A stretch of 64,000 nucleotides of DNA from Streptomyces sp. Tue6028 (GCF_002300165.1 NZ_MLCE01000007.1:12007-76006), one strand, 5' to 3'; shown: positions 35,289-44,856, numbered from the stretch's first letter. Notes: a model not told the origin generated them from the sequence alone. A program made the numbers and translations.

Positions 35289-36314
35289 TCAAAGCTCCTG
35301 CTCCTGCCTGTCGTACGGCCCGTCCTGAACCCCTCGCGGCGCGTCGAGCCCGTCGTAGGCCGCGAGCGCGTCGCGGGCCGCCTGACGGGCGCTGTCCGCG
35401 AGGCCCTGCGGCGACACGATCCGGCCGTCGCGGCCCAGACGCAGTGCCAGCCGTCGCAGCGACGCCGGATCGGGGGTCCGCAGGGTGATACGCAGCCCGC
35501 CGTCCGGAAGCTCATCCGCACTGTCGTGCGGGTAGTACTCGGCGACCCAGCGCCCGCCCGGACCGACCTCGACGACCACCTCCGGGTCCTCCGCGGCGGG
35601 CTGCACAAGCCCCTCGGAGAGGTCCCTGAGCTCGATCTCGGGCGGCGCCGACGGCTCGTCCAGGATGCGGATCTCGGCGACCCGGTCGAGCCGGAAGGTG
35701 CGGCGCGCCTCGGAGCGGCGGCACCAGGCCTCCACATAGGTGTGACCGACGCTGACCAGCCGGATCGGGTCGATCTCGCGCTCGGAGAGCTCGTCACGCG
35801 ACGGCGAGTAGTAGCGGATCCACAGCCGGCGCCGCTCGGAGATCGCCCGGTCGACGTCCGCGAAGACCCCGCCCTCGGACTCGAAGGTCACCGACAGGCG
35901 AGAGCTCGCGCCCGCCGCCTCGCCCGAGGCGGCCTCCACCTTGGCGGTGGCACGCAGCAGCGCCTGCCGGTCGCCCTCGCGCAGTCCGGGCAGTGTCGCC
36001 ACCGCTCGGGCCGCCACGAGCAGCGCGGTCGCCTCGTCGGCGGCGATACGCAGCGGCTCCGCCACGTCGTCCGGGTTGTGCCACCAGATCCGGTCGCCGT
36101 CGGTGTCGATGTCCAGCAGGTCGCCGCCGCGGAAGCTGGTCCCGCACAGGGGCAGCACGTCGAGGTCGGAGATCAGCTCGTCCTCGGTGATCCCGAAGGC
36201 ACGCGCGACGTCACCGACGCGCGCGCCGGGGCGCTCGCGCAGATAGGTCACCAGGGAGAGCATCCGCCGGGTCTGGTCGATCGCGTTCGCGGGCCTGGCC
36301 GGTTTTCCTGCCAC
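35289..36314 (-). CDS. pafC: WYL-domain regulator PafC
   Basis: A protein of 341 residues. An N-terminal winged helix (ARVGDVARAFGITEDELISDLDVL) and a WYL domain (RLWIRYYSPSRDELSEREIDPIRLV, EAWCRRSEARRTFRLDRV) are followed by a WCX extension. With PafB it forms the PafBC heterodimer, which in mycobacteria activates the RecA-independent DNA-damage response. It starts 16 bp after pafB on the same strand. Position in the Pup locus is conserved although the proteins do not act in pupylation. Confidence 0.93.
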   Translation of the reverse strand: MAGKPARPANAIDQTRRMLSLVTYLRERPGARVGDVARAFGITEDELISDLDVLPLCGTSFRGGDLLDIDTDGDRIWWHNPDDVAEPLRIAADEATALLVAARAVATLPGLREGDRQALLRATAKVEAASGEAAGASSRLSVTFESEGGVFADVDRAISERRRLWIRYYSPSRDELSEREIDPIRLVSVGHTYVEAWCRRSEARRTFRLDRVAEIRILDEPSAPPEIELRDLSEGLVQPAAEDPEVVVEVGPGGRWVAEYYPHDSADELPDGGLRITLRTPDPASLRRLALRLGRDGRIVSPQGLADSARQAARDALAAYDGLDAPRGVQDGPYDRQEQEL

Positions 36315-36330
36315 TTTCTTACGTTCCCCC

Positions 36331-37284
36331 TCAGCCCTTGGCCACGGCGCGCAGCCGGTCCACGACGTCGGCCCGCAGCTCCGCGGGCTCCAGGACCACC
36401 ACGTCGGGCCCGAACTCGACGAGCCAGGCGTCCAGGCCGTGCCCGTACGGAATCTCCAACTCGTCCCAGCCGTCGCCCAGTTCCCGTACGGAGACGGCCT
36501 TGGCGCGCAGCGGGTAGCCGGAGCCGGTCCGCAGCCGGATCAGCGCGGAGCGGTCGGCGATCTCCCCCGCCCAGCCCGCGACGGTCTCACGCACGGTGAC
36601 GACGTCGGGCACCTCGGCCGTGAAGCGTCCGGCGCGGGTGCGGACCCGGCCGGTGATCCGGGAGAGCCGGAAGACGCGCTCGGCGCCGCGGTCGCGGTCC
36701 CAGCCGGCCAGGTACCAGTGGCCGCGCCAGCATTCGAGGGCCCACGGCTCGACCTGCCGGGACTCCGGGTGCGCCGCGGTGGCCTTGCGGTAGTCGAAGA
36801 CGACCGGGCGCCGGTCGCGGCACGCGAGCATCAGCGGCTCGAAGGCCGCCTCGTGGACGGGGATGTGCGGCTCCAGGGCGCCATGGGCCTCGTACGGGTC
36901 CACGTCCTCGGGCAGTCCGGCGGCGCGCAGCTTCTGCAGCGCCCCGCTCGCCGCACCGGCCAGCCGGGCCTGCTGCCAGACCTTGGCGGCCAGGCCGAGG
37001 GCGGCGGCCTCCTCGGCGTCGAGCGTGATGGGCGGCAGCCGGTTGCTGTCCCGGCGGGCCAGGTAGCCGACCTCGCCGTCGAGGTTCTCCACCGTCTCGA
37101 TGACCAGGCCGAGTTCGCGCAGATCGTCCTTGTCCCGCTCGAACATCCTGTTGAAGGAGTCGTCCGAGCTCGCTTCGAGGTAGGCCTCGATGGACTCGCG
37201 CAGCTCGCGCTTGCTCAGCGGCCGGCGTGTCCCGAGCAGACACAGCGCCAGGTTCATCAGCCGCTCGGCCTTGGCAATGGCCAT
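36331..37284 (-). CDS. pafB: WYL-domain regulator PafB
   Basis: A protein of 317 residues. Winged helix (KAERLMNLALCLLGTRRPLSKREL), WYL domain (RPVVFDYRKATAAHPESRQVEPWAL, WYLAGWDRDRGAERVFRLSRI) and WCX domain, the usual PafB layout. It is the upstream partner of PafC. A strong terminator at 37353-37380 separates it from the FKBP genes, so it must have its own promoter. Confidence 0.93.
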   Translation of the reverse strand: MAIAKAERLMNLALCLLGTRRPLSKRELRESIEAYLEASSDDSFNRMFERDKDDLRELGLVIETVENLDGEVGYLARRDSNRLPPITLDAEEAAALGLAAKVWQQARLAGAASGALQKLRAAGLPEDVDPYEAHGALEPHIPVHEAAFEPLMLACRDRRPVVFDYRKATAAHPESRQVEPWALECWRGHWYLAGWDRDRGAERVFRLSRITGRVRTRAGRFTAEVPDVVTVRETVAGWAGEIADRSALIRLRTGSGYPLRAKAVSVRELGDGWDELEIPYGHGLDAWLVEFGPDVVVLEPAELRADVVDRLRAVAKG

Positions 37285-37352
37285 CGACGCCCTTCCCTAT
37301 GGTGCTTCCGATCGTCGACCGTACCGCCCCGGGGTGTCGTGGCAAAAGCCGA

Positions 37353-37380
37353 GGGCCCATGCCCGTACAGGCATGGGCCC
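37353..37380 (-). terminator. Terminator after the cytoplasmic FKBP gene
   Basis: GGGCCCATGCC and GGCATGGGCCC form a perfect 11-bp stem with a six-base loop, 28 bp past the FKBP stop. On the minus strand it is followed shortly by CTTTTG. This is a classical intrinsic terminator. Confidence 0.88.
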
Positions 37381-37408
37381 CAGGTGATCGGGTCCGGTCG
37401 CGGGACGA

Positions 37409-37780
37409 TCAGACCGCGACCAGGTCCACGACGAAGATCAGCGTCTCGCCGGGCTTGATCGCAGGCGTCGGGCTCTGGTTGCCGTAGGCGAGGTGGGCCG
37501 GAATGGTCAGCTGGCGACGGCCGCCGACCTTCATGCCCTGCACGCCCTGGTCCCAGCCCTTGATGACGCGGCCGCCGCCGAGCGGGAAGCGGAACGGCGT
37601 CCCGCGGTTCCAGCTGGCGTCGAACTCCTCGCCGGTGCTGAAGGCGACACCCACGTAGTGGACGGTGACGTTCTGGCCCGCCTGGGCCACCTCTCCGTCA
37701 CCCTCCCAGATGTCCTTGATCTCGAGGTCCGCCGGGGGCTCGCCGCCCGGGAAGTCGATCTCGGGCTTCTCGATGCTCAC
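37409..37780 (-). CDS. FKBP-type peptidyl-prolyl isomerase, cytoplasmic
   Basis: A protein of 123 residues; GTG start with AGGAG about 8 nt upstream. A single FKBP domain: VTVHYVGVAFSTGEEFDASW, FPLGGGRVIKGWDQGVQGMKVGG, IPAHLAYGNQ and LIFVVDLV. The key aromatic and Asp residues of the FK506 pocket are present. No signal peptide. It lies downstream of the lipoprotein FKBP gene and before pafB. Confidence 0.95.
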   Translation of the reverse strand: MSIEKPEIDFPGGEPPADLEIKDIWEGDGEVAQAGQNVTVHYVGVAFSTGEEFDASWNRGTPFRFPLGGGRVIKGWDQGVQGMKVGGRRQLTIPAHLAYGNQSPTPAIKPGETLIFVVDLVAV

Positions 37781-37849
37781 GTCTTTGGCTCCTGCTTGTT
37801 CGCTTGGTTGCCTTACGGCAACACCGACAGTCTCACATCCCTGGGAGGG

Positions 37850-38851
37850 TTACATCTTCGCCAGGATGTCGACGGAGAAGACCAGGGTGGAGTCCTTCTT
37901 GATGCCGCTGCCGCTCGGCGGGTTGTCGCCGTAGCCCAGGCTCGGCGGGACGACGATGAGGACGCGGCTGCCGACCTTCTTGCCCGTCAGGCCCTGGGCC
38001 CAGCCCTTGACGACCTGCTGGAGGGAGAACGAGGTCAGCTGACCCCTGCCGTAGGTCGAGTCGAACTCCTTGCCGCCGTCCCAGAGCACGCCCTTGTACT
38101 GCACCAGCACGCTGCTGTCGGCCTGGACCTGCTCGCCGTCGCCCTCGATGACGTAGTTCGCCACGAGCTTGGTGGGCGCGTCGGCCTTGGGCACCTCGAT
38201 GGAGGGCGCCTTACCGTCGGTGTTGGTCCCTACCTTCGGGAGGTTTGCGTCCGTCTGGGGGACGTCCTTGCCCTTGGCGGAGCTCTTCGCGTTGAAGGTC
38301 TGCTGGATGTCGACGACGAACACCAGCGTGTCGGTGCCCTTGATGCCTGCCTGGGTGTTGCCCTGCTTGCCGTACCCCCAGGTCGGCGGGACGGCCATCT
38401 CGACGCGGCTGCCCGCCTTCTTGCCGACCAGGCCGTACCGCCAGCCGTCGATGATGCCGCCCTGCGCGAGCTGGATGACCAGCGGCGTCTTGCGGTCGTA
38501 GGAGTTGTCGAAGACCTTCGCCGTGTCCCAGATCTGGCCGAGGTAATTGGCCTGGATGTAGTCGTTCTCGGCGACGGTCTGGCCGTTGCCCGCGATGACC
38601 GTGCGGACGGCGAGGTTCTCGGACGGCTCGCCGGTGCCCTTGGCGACGGTCGGCTTCTCGTCGAACTTCGTGCCGGCGGTGATGCCGGGCAGCGGACCAT
38701 CGACGATCTTCGGCGGCGGCGCTACGGAGGCGGAGCCCGAAGGAGAGGGGCTGGCACTGGACTTCGCCGTGTCTGACTTGCCGTCGTCACCGCATCCGGC
38801 GAGTGTGACCAATCCAGCGGGGACGGCGAGAAGGAGTGAGCGTCGGCGCAC
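37850..38851 (-). CDS. FKBP-type peptidyl-prolyl isomerase lipoprotein, two domains
   Basis: A protein of 333 residues with a GTG start. The signal peptide RRRSLLLAVPAGLVTLAGC has a lipobox with Cys20, so the protein should be anchored outside the membrane. A Ser/Pro linker is followed by two FKBP domains: the first ends in LVFVVDIQ (about 180), the second in LVFSVDILAKM. The first domain is more diverged in its active-site residues. It is likely a folding factor for exported proteins. The following cytoplasmic FKBP gene is in the same unit. Confidence 0.94.
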   Translation of the reverse strand: MRRRSLLLAVPAGLVTLAGCGDDGKSDTAKSSASPSPSGSASVAPPPKIVDGPLPGITAGTKFDEKPTVAKGTGEPSENLAVRTVIAGNGQTVAENDYIQANYLGQIWDTAKVFDNSYDRKTPLVIQLAQGGIIDGWRYGLVGKKAGSRVEMAVPPTWGYGKQGNTQAGIKGTDTLVFVVDIQQTFNAKSSAKGKDVPQTDANLPKVGTNTDGKAPSIEVPKADAPTKLVANYVIEGDGEQVQADSSVLVQYKGVLWDGGKEFDSTYGRGQLTSFSLQQVVKGWAQGLTGKKVGSRVLIVVPPSLGYGDNPPSGSGIKKDSTLVFSVDILAKM

Positions 38852-38914
38852 GGTGGGGGCCTCGTATCGGTCGATCTTGGTTGATGGCGTGCGCGCAACT
38901 CTACGACGTGAGAA

Positions 38915-38943
38915 GGGCGCCGTACGGAAAACGTACGGCGCCC
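38915..38943 (-). terminator. Terminator after pafA
   Basis: GGGCGCCGTACG and CGTACGGCGCCC form a perfect 12-bp stem around GAAAA, 38 bp past the pafA stop. It separates pafA from the FKBP genes. Confidence 0.85.
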
Positions 38944-38980
38944 CGCGTTGCGTTCCGGAATCACTTTCGGAACATGCGGC

Positions 38981-40342
38981 TCACATTCCCGCGATCAGCT
39001 TCTCCACCCGGTCGTCGACGGAGCGGAACGGGTCCTTGCACAAGACGGTGCGCTGCGCCTGGTCGTTCAACTTCAGGTGGACCCAGTCGACCGTGAAATC
39101 GCGGCGCTGTTCCTGGGCGCGCCGGATGAAGTCGCCGCGCAGTCGCGCCCGAGTGGTCTGCGGCGGCACAGACTTGCCCTCGAAGATCTTCAAGTCGTTG
39201 CAGATCCGGGCGGCTTGCCCCTTCTTCTCCAGCAGGTAGTACAGGCCTCGGCGACGGTGGATGTCGTGGTAGGCGAGGTCTATCTGCGCGACCCTCGGGT
39301 GAGACATCGTCATGTTGTGCTTGGCGCGGTACCGCTCGATGAGCTTGTACTTCATCACCCAGTCGATCTCGGTGCCGATCCGGTCGAGGTCCTCGGCCTC
39401 GATCGCGTCCAGCGTGCGGCCCCACAGCTCCAGGACCTGCTCGACGGTGCCGGTGCGGATGCCGCGGCGCTCGCAGAAGTCCACGGCCTTCTCGTAGTAC
39501 TCGCGCTGCACTTCGAGGGCGGATGCCTCCCGCCCGCTGGCGAGGCGCACCTTGCGGCGGCCGGTGATGTCGTGGCTGACCTCGCGGATCGCCCGGATCG
39601 GGTTCTCCAGGGTGAGGTCGCGCATCACGGTGCCCGCCTCGATCATGCGCAGCACGAGGTCCGTGGCCCCCACCTTCAGGAGCATCGTCGTCTCGGACAT
39701 GTTCGAGTCGCCGACGATGACGTGCAGGCGGCGGTAGCGCTCGGCGTCCGCGTGCGGTTCGTCCCGGGTGTTGATGATGGGACGCGAGCGGGTCGTCGCG
39801 GAGCTGACGCCCTCCCAGATGTGCTCGGCCCGCTGGCTGACGCAGTACACGGCGCCGCGCGGGGTCTGGAGCACCTTGCCCGCACCGCACAGCAGCTGCC
39901 TCGTGACCAGGAACGGGATGAGGATGTCCGCGAGCCGGGAGAACTCCCCGTGCCGGGCCACCAAGTAGTTCTCGTGGCAGCCGTAGGAGTTGCCCGCCGA
40001 GTCGGTGTTGTTCTTGAACAGATAGACGTCGCCCGCGATTCCTTCCTCGTGCAGGCGTCGTTCGGCGTCGACCAGGAGTCCTTCGAGAATGCGCTCGCCG
40101 GCCTTGTCGTGGGTGACGAGTTCCGTCACGTTGTCACATTCGGGTGTCGCGTATTCCGGATGTGATCCCACGTCGAGATAGAGGCGGGCACCGTTCCGCA
40201 GAAAGACATTGCTGCTGCGGCCCCATGACACGACACGGCGGAAGAGGTACCGCGCCACCTCGTCGGGAGACAGGCGGCGCTGTCCCCTGAACGTACACGT
40301 GACGCCGTACTCGTTCTCCAGCCCGAAAATGCGGCGGTCCAT
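38981..40342 (-). CDS. pafA: Pup-protein ligase PafA
   Basis: A protein of 453 residues. It has the glutamine-synthetase-like carboxylate-amine ligase fold: [13 protein letters not shown] with the catalytic acid in [41 protein letters not shown] and [13 protein letters not shown]. It activates the C-terminal Glu of Pup with ATP and links it to substrate lysines. It starts 9 bp after the MFS stop with no good ribosome-binding site of its own, so translation may be coupled. Confidence 0.98.
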   Translation of the reverse strand: MDRRIFGLENEYGVTCTFRGQRRLSPDEVARYLFRRVVSWGRSSNVFLRNGARLYLDVGSHPEYATPECDNVTELVTHDKAGERILEGLLVDAERRLHEEGIAGDVYLFKNNTDSAGNSYGCHENYLVARHGEFSRLADILIPFLVTRQLLCGAGKVLQTPRGAVYCVSQRAEHIWEGVSSATTRSRPIINTRDEPHADAERYRRLHVIVGDSNMSETTMLLKVGATDLVLRMIEAGTVMRDLTLENPIRAIREVSHDITGRRKVRLASGREASALEVQREYYEKAVDFCERRGIRTGTVEQVLELWGRTLDAIEAEDLDRIGTEIDWVMKYKLIERYRAKHNMTMSHPRVAQIDLAYHDIHRRRGLYYLLEKKGQAARICNDLKIFEGKSVPPQTTRARLRGDFIRRAQEQRRDFTVDWVHLKLNDQAQRTVLCKDPFRSVDDRVEKLIAGM

Positions 40343-40351
40343 GACTGAACA

Positions 40352-41611
40352 TTACGCCCGATCCTCCGAGCTGAAACGGGGTTCGACGGCACGGTTTGGA
40401 TCATTTTCCGATGAGACCGCAACGACCGCACCTCGTCCGGCAGCTGCGAGGACCCGCCCCGTGGCCAGCAGAACCACCAGTGCGGCGGCCCCGGCGGCGC
40501 TCGGCACGGCGAAGCCCCACACGGCCCCGCCCCGCTCGACCACGGGGCCCGTCAGGCCCGTTCCGACCGACGCGCCGACGGTGAACGTGGTCACGAGCCA
40601 GGAGAAGGCCTCGGTGACCGTCCCCTTCGGCGCGTGCCGGTCGACCAGGACGAAGGCGCAGGCGATGCAGGGTGCCAGGAACACGCCGGCGAGGGTGGTG
40701 AGCGCGGTCATGGCGACGGGGCCGGGCACCAGCGTGAGGGGCAGGTAACACACCGCCAGGAGGGCCACGAGCCCGCGCAGTCGCCGCTCCGGCGCGCCGC
40801 CCCACTGACGCATGCCGTACACGGTGCCGCCGACGAGCGCGCCGAGGCCGATGCCGGCCATCAGCCAGCCGTACACCGCGTCCCCGCCGTGGTCGTCGGC
40901 GTACGACACGGCGGCCACGGTGATGGAGCCGAGGGCCACACCGATGCACAGGAAGGCGGCGAGCAGGGCCAGCAGGCCCGCGGAGCGCAGCGCGCCGAGC
41001 CAGTGCGCCTCGCGCGGGGCCGAGCGCCACGCGCGCGAGGGCGGCGAGACGACCACGGAGAGCGCGCCGAGCACCCCGATGACGTTCAGGACGAGCAGCG
41101 CGGCCTGGGCGGACCAGAGCGCCACGCACAGCGTCACGAGCAGCGGTCCGACGGTGAACATGACCTCCTGGGCCACCGCGTCCATGGCGTACGCGGTGTG
41201 CACCTGCTCCTCCCTGCCCAGCACGGAGGGCCACAGCGCCCGCAGACCGCCCTCCAGGGGCGGTGTGAACAGTCCGGCGACGACCATGGAGACGTGGGCG
41301 AGCGGCAGCGGCTCCGTGCCCGCGAAGGCGAAGACGCCCATTCCGAGGGCCGACACGAGCGCGGCGGGCAGCTGGACACGGGGCTGGCCGTGCAGGTCCA
41401 CCAGACGTCCGAGCAGGGGCTGCCCCACGGCGTTGGCCACCCCGTACACGGCGGCCAGCGCGCCGGCCAGGCTGTAGGTGCCGCCCTCGGCCCGGACGAA
41501 GAGCACCACGGCGATGGCGGCGGTGGCGTTCGGGAGCCGCCCGACCAGGGTTCCGACGAGGAGCCGTGCGGCGTGCCTCGCCCTGAGGATCTCCAGGTAT
41601 CCGGCGGCCAT
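40352..41611 (-). CDS. MFS transporter
   Basis: A protein of about 419 residues from the ATG at 41611 (GGAAGGGCAGGG upstream); a longer frame would run into the divergent promoter. About twelve hydrophobic helices; the motif-A-like GQPLLGRLVDLHGQPR loop lies between helices 2 and 3. The substrate is unknown. It is divergent from a LacI-type regulator, which probably controls it, and it directly precedes pafA on the same strand. Confidence 0.9.
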   Translation of the reverse strand: MAAGYLEILRARHAARLLVGTLVGRLPNATAAIAVVLFVRAEGGTYSLAGALAAVYGVANAVGQPLLGRLVDLHGQPRVQLPAALVSALGMGVFAFAGTEPLPLAHVSMVVAGLFTPPLEGGLRALWPSVLGREEQVHTAYAMDAVAQEVMFTVGPLLVTLCVALWSAQAALLVLNVIGVLGALSVVVSPPSRAWRSAPREAHWLGALRSAGLLALLAAFLCIGVALGSITVAAVSYADDHGGDAVYGWLMAGIGLGALVGGTVYGMRQWGGAPERRLRGLVALLAVCYLPLTLVPGPVAMTALTTLAGVFLAPCIACAFVLVDRHAPKGTVTEAFSWLVTTFTVGASVGTGLTGPVVERGGAVWGFAVPSAAGAAALVVLLATGRVLAAAGRGAVVAVSSENDPNRAVEPRFSSEDRA

Positions 41612-41634
41612 GCCCTGCCCTTCCGTCGTGCGTG

Positions 41635-41673
41635 ACGTATGAGGTTTTACGTATAACGTCGTCTTCCATACGT
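41635..41673. promoter_or_regulatory. Candidate LacI operators in the MFS-lacI promoter region
   Basis: Three copies of the element ACGTAT or its complement lie at 41635-41640, 41649-41654 and 41668-41673 (the last inverted), in an A/T-rich island between divergent starts. The second includes the palindrome TACGTA. Spacing of 14 and 19 bp between copies suits more than one dimer site. Confidence 0.5.
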
Positions 41674-41718
41674 ACCATGTGCGCTGACCGGGAGTCCAGA
41701 CGAGGGAGCAGGTCGACG

Positions 41719-42738
41719 GTGGCACGAGGTAGCACGCGCCCCACGAGCCGGGACGTCGCCCAGGCCGCCGGAGTGTCCCAGGCCGCGGTCTCCCTGGTGC
41801 TCGGCGAGAAGTGGCGCGGCCGGGTCTCCGAGGCGACGGCGGAACGCGTCCGGGAAGCGGCCCAGGAGCTCGGCTACCGCCCGAACCTCGCGGCCCGCAA
41901 TCTGCGCCTGGGCCGCACCCGCACCGTCCTCCTGGTCGTCCCGGCGCTCACCACGGAGTTCTTCGCGGGCGTCTACACCGGTGCGGCCCGGGTGGCGGCC
42001 ACGCACGGCTTCGGCGTGGTCCTGTACCCCTCCCCCGAGGGCATCGGCCCCGCCCGGGACCCCTTCGGCTCGGCGGCGGCCGCGCTGGACGGCGTGATCG
42101 CCTCGTCCATGGCCGCCGACGCGCTCACCGCGATCCGCGGCGACCAGCTCCCGCTCGTGATGCTCGACAGCGATCCGGCGGGCAGCCTCGGCGCGGCCAC
42201 GGTCAATCTCGACATCGCGGACGGGGTACGGCAGGTCGCCGATCACCTGCTCGCCCTGGGGCACCGCCGTTTCCTGCACCTCGCGGCCGACATCGCCTCG
42301 TGGACCTTCGAGGTACGCGCACGGGAGCTGGCCGCGCGCCTCGCCGCGGTCCCCGGCACCGAGCTGCGCACGACGCGGGCCCCGATCTCCATCGAGGGCG
42401 CCCTGACCGCCGCCGAGGCCGCGCTCGCCACCGATCCCCGGCCCACCGCGCTGGTCTGCGACGACGACAAGCTGGCGGCCGGTGCCTACAAGGCGGCACG
42501 GCGCCTGGGGCTGCGTGTCCCCGACGACCTCTCCATCACGGGCCTGGACGATCTGGCCCTGGCCCGCGCCATCGATCCCGAGCTGACGACCGTACGGCTG
42601 GACGCCGAGCTCTTCGGGGAACGGGGCATGGAGGCCCTCCTGGCGGTCCTGGAGGGCCGGACTCCCCCTCAGGGCGACATCCCGGTCACCCTCGTCGTAC
42701 GGGGCTCCACGGCCCCGCCAGGCGCTCCAGCCGCCTGA
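41719..42738 (+). CDS. LacI-family transcriptional regulator
   Basis: A protein of about 339 residues from the GTG at 41719; ATG at 41677 would lengthen it by 14 residues. Helix-turn-helix TSRDVAQAAGVSQAAVSLVL and hinge GYRPNLAARNLRLG are followed by a periplasmic-binding-like ligand domain (TVLLVVPALTTEFFAGVYTG, LVCDDDKLAAGAYKAARRLGL, ITGLDDLALARAIDPELTTVRLD in outline). The ligand is unknown. It presumably represses the divergent MFS gene, with possible read-through effect on pafA. Confidence 0.93.
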   Translation: MARGSTRPTSRDVAQAAGVSQAAVSLVLGEKWRGRVSEATAERVREAAQELGYRPNLAARNLRLGRTRTVLLVVPALTTEFFAGVYTGAARVAATHGFGVVLYPSPEGIGPARDPFGSAAAALDGVIASSMAADALTAIRGDQLPLVMLDSDPAGSLGAATVNLDIADGVRQVADHLLALGHRRFLHLAADIASWTFEVRARELAARLAAVPGTELRTTRAPISIEGALTAAEAALATDPRPTALVCDDDKLAAGAYKAARRLGLRVPDDLSITGLDDLALARAIDPELTTVRLDAELFGERGMEALLAVLEGRTPPQGDIPVTLVVRGSTAPPGAPAA

Positions 42739-42779
42739 GCGGGCCCGCACAGGCACCCCCGAGCCCCTCCGGCACAGCG

Positions 42780-42813
42780 GCGCGCCCCGGCCGAACGGGC
42801 GGCCGGGGCGCGC
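42780..42813. terminator. Bidirectional terminator between lacI and prcA
   Basis: GCGCGCCCCGGCCG and CGGCCGGGGCGCGC form a perfect 14-bp stem around AACGGG between the convergent stops of lacI and prcA. Confidence 0.85.
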
Positions 42814-42837
42814 GGAGCACTGCGGAAGAAGCCGAGG

Positions 42838-43587
42838 TCACTCCTCGTCTTCGGCCGACTCCTCGGCCTCCGTGGCGGTGGTGGCGCCGCCCGCCTCCAG
42901 CAGACGGGCGAGCTGACGCCCGACGATCCGCTTGAACTTGCGCTGCTGCGGGCGCGTGCGGTCCAGCACGGCGACCTCCAGGCGCTCCGCGGGGATCTCC
43001 CGCTCACCGCCGTTCGGTTCGCGGGACAGCGACTGCACGGCCAGCTTCAGGGCTTCCGCCAGCGACATGCCGTCCTGGTGGCGCTGGTCCAGATAGCTGC
43101 TGATCTGCTCGGCATTGCCACCGACGGCGACCGAGCCGTGCTCGTCGACGATGGATCCGTCGTGGGGCAGCCGGTAGATCTGGTCGCCCTCGGGCGTCTC
43201 GCCCACCTCGGCGACGACGAGCTCCACCTCGTACGGCTTCTCGGCCGCGCTGGAGAAGATCGTGCCCAGCGTCTGGGCGTACACGTTGGCGAGACCGCGG
43301 GCGGTCACGTCGTCACGGTCGTACGTGTAACCGCGCAGGTCGGCGTAGCGGACGCCGCCGATCCGGAGGTTCTCGTACTCGTTGTACTTGCCGGCGGCGG
43401 CGAAGCCGATCCGGTCGTAGATCTCGCTGAACTTGTGCAGCGCGCGGGACGGGTTCTCACCGACGAACACGATGCCGTCGGCGTACTGCAGTACGACCAG
43501 GCTGCGGCCGCGCGCGATGCCCTTGCGGGCGTATTCCGCCCGGTCGGCCATGGCCTGCTGGGGTGAGACATAGAACGGCGTCGACAC
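42838..43587 (-). CDS. prcA: 20S proteasome alpha subunit
   Basis: A protein of 249 residues with a GTG start. The N-terminal alpha-subunit helix motif [24 protein letters not shown] is followed by the proteasome fold ([39 protein letters not shown]). The acidic C-terminus (EEDEE-like) is disordered. Alpha rings gate the core and dock the ARC ATPase. It follows prcB by 57 bp and ends the dop-pup-prcB-prcA transcript. Confidence 0.98.
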   Translation of the reverse strand: MSTPFYVSPQQAMADRAEYARKGIARGRSLVVLQYADGIVFVGENPSRALHKFSEIYDRIGFAAAGKYNEYENLRIGGVRYADLRGYTYDRDDVTARGLANVYAQTLGTIFSSAAEKPYEVELVVAEVGETPEGDQIYRLPHDGSIVDEHGSVAVGGNAEQISSYLDQRHQDGMSLAEALKLAVQSLSREPNGGEREIPAERLEVAVLDRTRPQQRKFKRIVGRQLARLLEAGGATTATEAEESAEDEE

Positions 43588-43644
43588 CGGTTATCCATCC
43601 CTTTCTGTCGAAGTCACTGGATCACCTTGATAAAGAGGCCGGGC

Positions 43645-44490
43645 TCAGAGCAGTGCGGCCCGCGGGCCGTCGGGCTGCTCCAGACGCCGCTCCAGGATCA
43701 AGCGGGCGATCTCGGAGGACTCCTCATCGGTGAGCCGGCGGAAGCCGTCCTCGGTGATCACGGTGACGATGGGGTAGATCCGGCGGGCGACATCGGGACC
43801 ACCGGTCGCCGAGTCGTCGTCTGCCGCGTCGTACAGGGCCTGGACGACCAGGGTCGTGGCCTGCTCCTCGGTCAGGTCCTTGCTGTAGAGCTTCTTCATG
43901 GCACCGCGCGCGAAGATCGAGCCGGAGCCGGTGGCGGCGTACCCGTGCTCCTCGGAGCGGCCGCCGGTGACGTCGTAGGAGAAGATGCGCCCCTTGCCTC
44001 GGTCCACGTCGAACCCGGCGAAGAGCGGCACCACGGCGAGGCCCTGCATGGCCATGCCGAGGTTGGAACGAATCATCGTGGAGAGGCGGTTCGCCTTGCC
44101 CTCCAGGGAGAGCTGGGCGCCTTCCACCTTCTCGAAGTGCTCCAGCTCCAGCTGGAACAGCTTCACCATCTCGACGGCCAGACCGGCCGTGCCGGCGATG
44201 CCCACCGCCGAGTACTCGTCGGCCGGGAAGACCTTCTCGATGTCGCGCTGTGCGATGACATTGCCCATGGTCGCGCGCCGGTCACCGGCGAGGACCACAC
44301 CGCCGGGGAACGTGGCGGCGACGATGGTCGTGCCGTGCGGGGCCTCGATCACGCCCTGGGTGGGCGGCAGCTGCCGCATGCCAGGGAGCATGTCCGGCTG
44401 GTGCTCGGCCAGGAAGTCCATGAACGAGGACGAGCCGGGCGTCAGGAAGGCAGCCGGCAGACGCCCGGTGCTGCGAGGGTTGGCTTCCAC
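43645..44490 (-). CDS. prcB: 20S proteasome beta subunit
   Basis: A protein of 281 residues. A 53-residue propeptide ends at HG, and autocleavage would expose Thr54 ([21 protein letters not shown]) as the catalytic N-terminus. Asp and Lys of the active site are in the expected GDRRAT and later VFPADEY register. The propeptide length equals that known for Streptomyces. It sits between pup and prcA in the same direction. Confidence 0.98.
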   Translation of the reverse strand: MEANPRSTGRLPAAFLTPGSSSFMDFLAEHQPDMLPGMRQLPPTQGVIEAPHGTTIVAATFPGGVVLAGDRRATMGNVIAQRDIEKVFPADEYSAVGIAGTAGLAVEMVKLFQLELEHFEKVEGAQLSLEGKANRLSTMIRSNLGMAMQGLAVVPLFAGFDVDRGKGRIFSYDVTGGRSEEHGYAATGSGSIFARGAMKKLYSKDLTEEQATTLVVQALYDAADDDSATGGPDVARRIYPIVTVITEDGFRRLTDEESSEIARLILERRLEQPDGPRAALL

Positions 44491-44637
44491 GCGATTCCTT
44501 CCACGTAGGCTGCGGCCCGACGTGGACGGCCGAGCCGATCATCAAATCTGTGCACGGACCATACCCGCGCGTACGCCGGTCATCCGTCCCGGTGCCGACC
44601 TAATGGATCAGACCGGCCCCGGGACGGACAACTGGCG

Positions 44638-44856
44638 CTACTCCCCGCCCTTTTGGACGAAGGAACGCACGAAGTCCTCGGCGTTCTCCTCGAGGACGTC
44701 GTCGATCTCGTCCAGTACGGAGTCGACGTCGTCCGACAGCTTCTCCTGGCGCTCCTTGAGGTCGTCGGAGGCCTGCGCGTCCTGCGCCTGCTCCTCGACC
44801 TCCTCGGTGGAACGCGTCGCCTTCTGCTGTCCGCCGCCGGTGTCCTTGGTCGCCAT
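44638..44856 (-). CDS. pup: Prokaryotic ubiquitin-like protein Pup
   Basis: A protein of 72 residues from the ATG giving MATKDTGGGQQKA; an in-frame codon 9 nt upstream is unlikely. Mostly disordered, with a helical part KLSDDVDSVLDEIDDVLEE that binds the ARC coiled coils, and a C-terminus FVQKGGE. The last codon is GAG (Glu), so the protein is ready for ligation without deamidation, unlike mycobacterial Pup ending in Gln. It lies between dop and prcB. Confidence 0.98.
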   Translation of the reverse strand: MATKDTGGGQQKATRSTEEVEEQAQDAQASDDLKERQEKLSDDVDSVLDEIDDVLEENAEDFVRSFVQKGGE

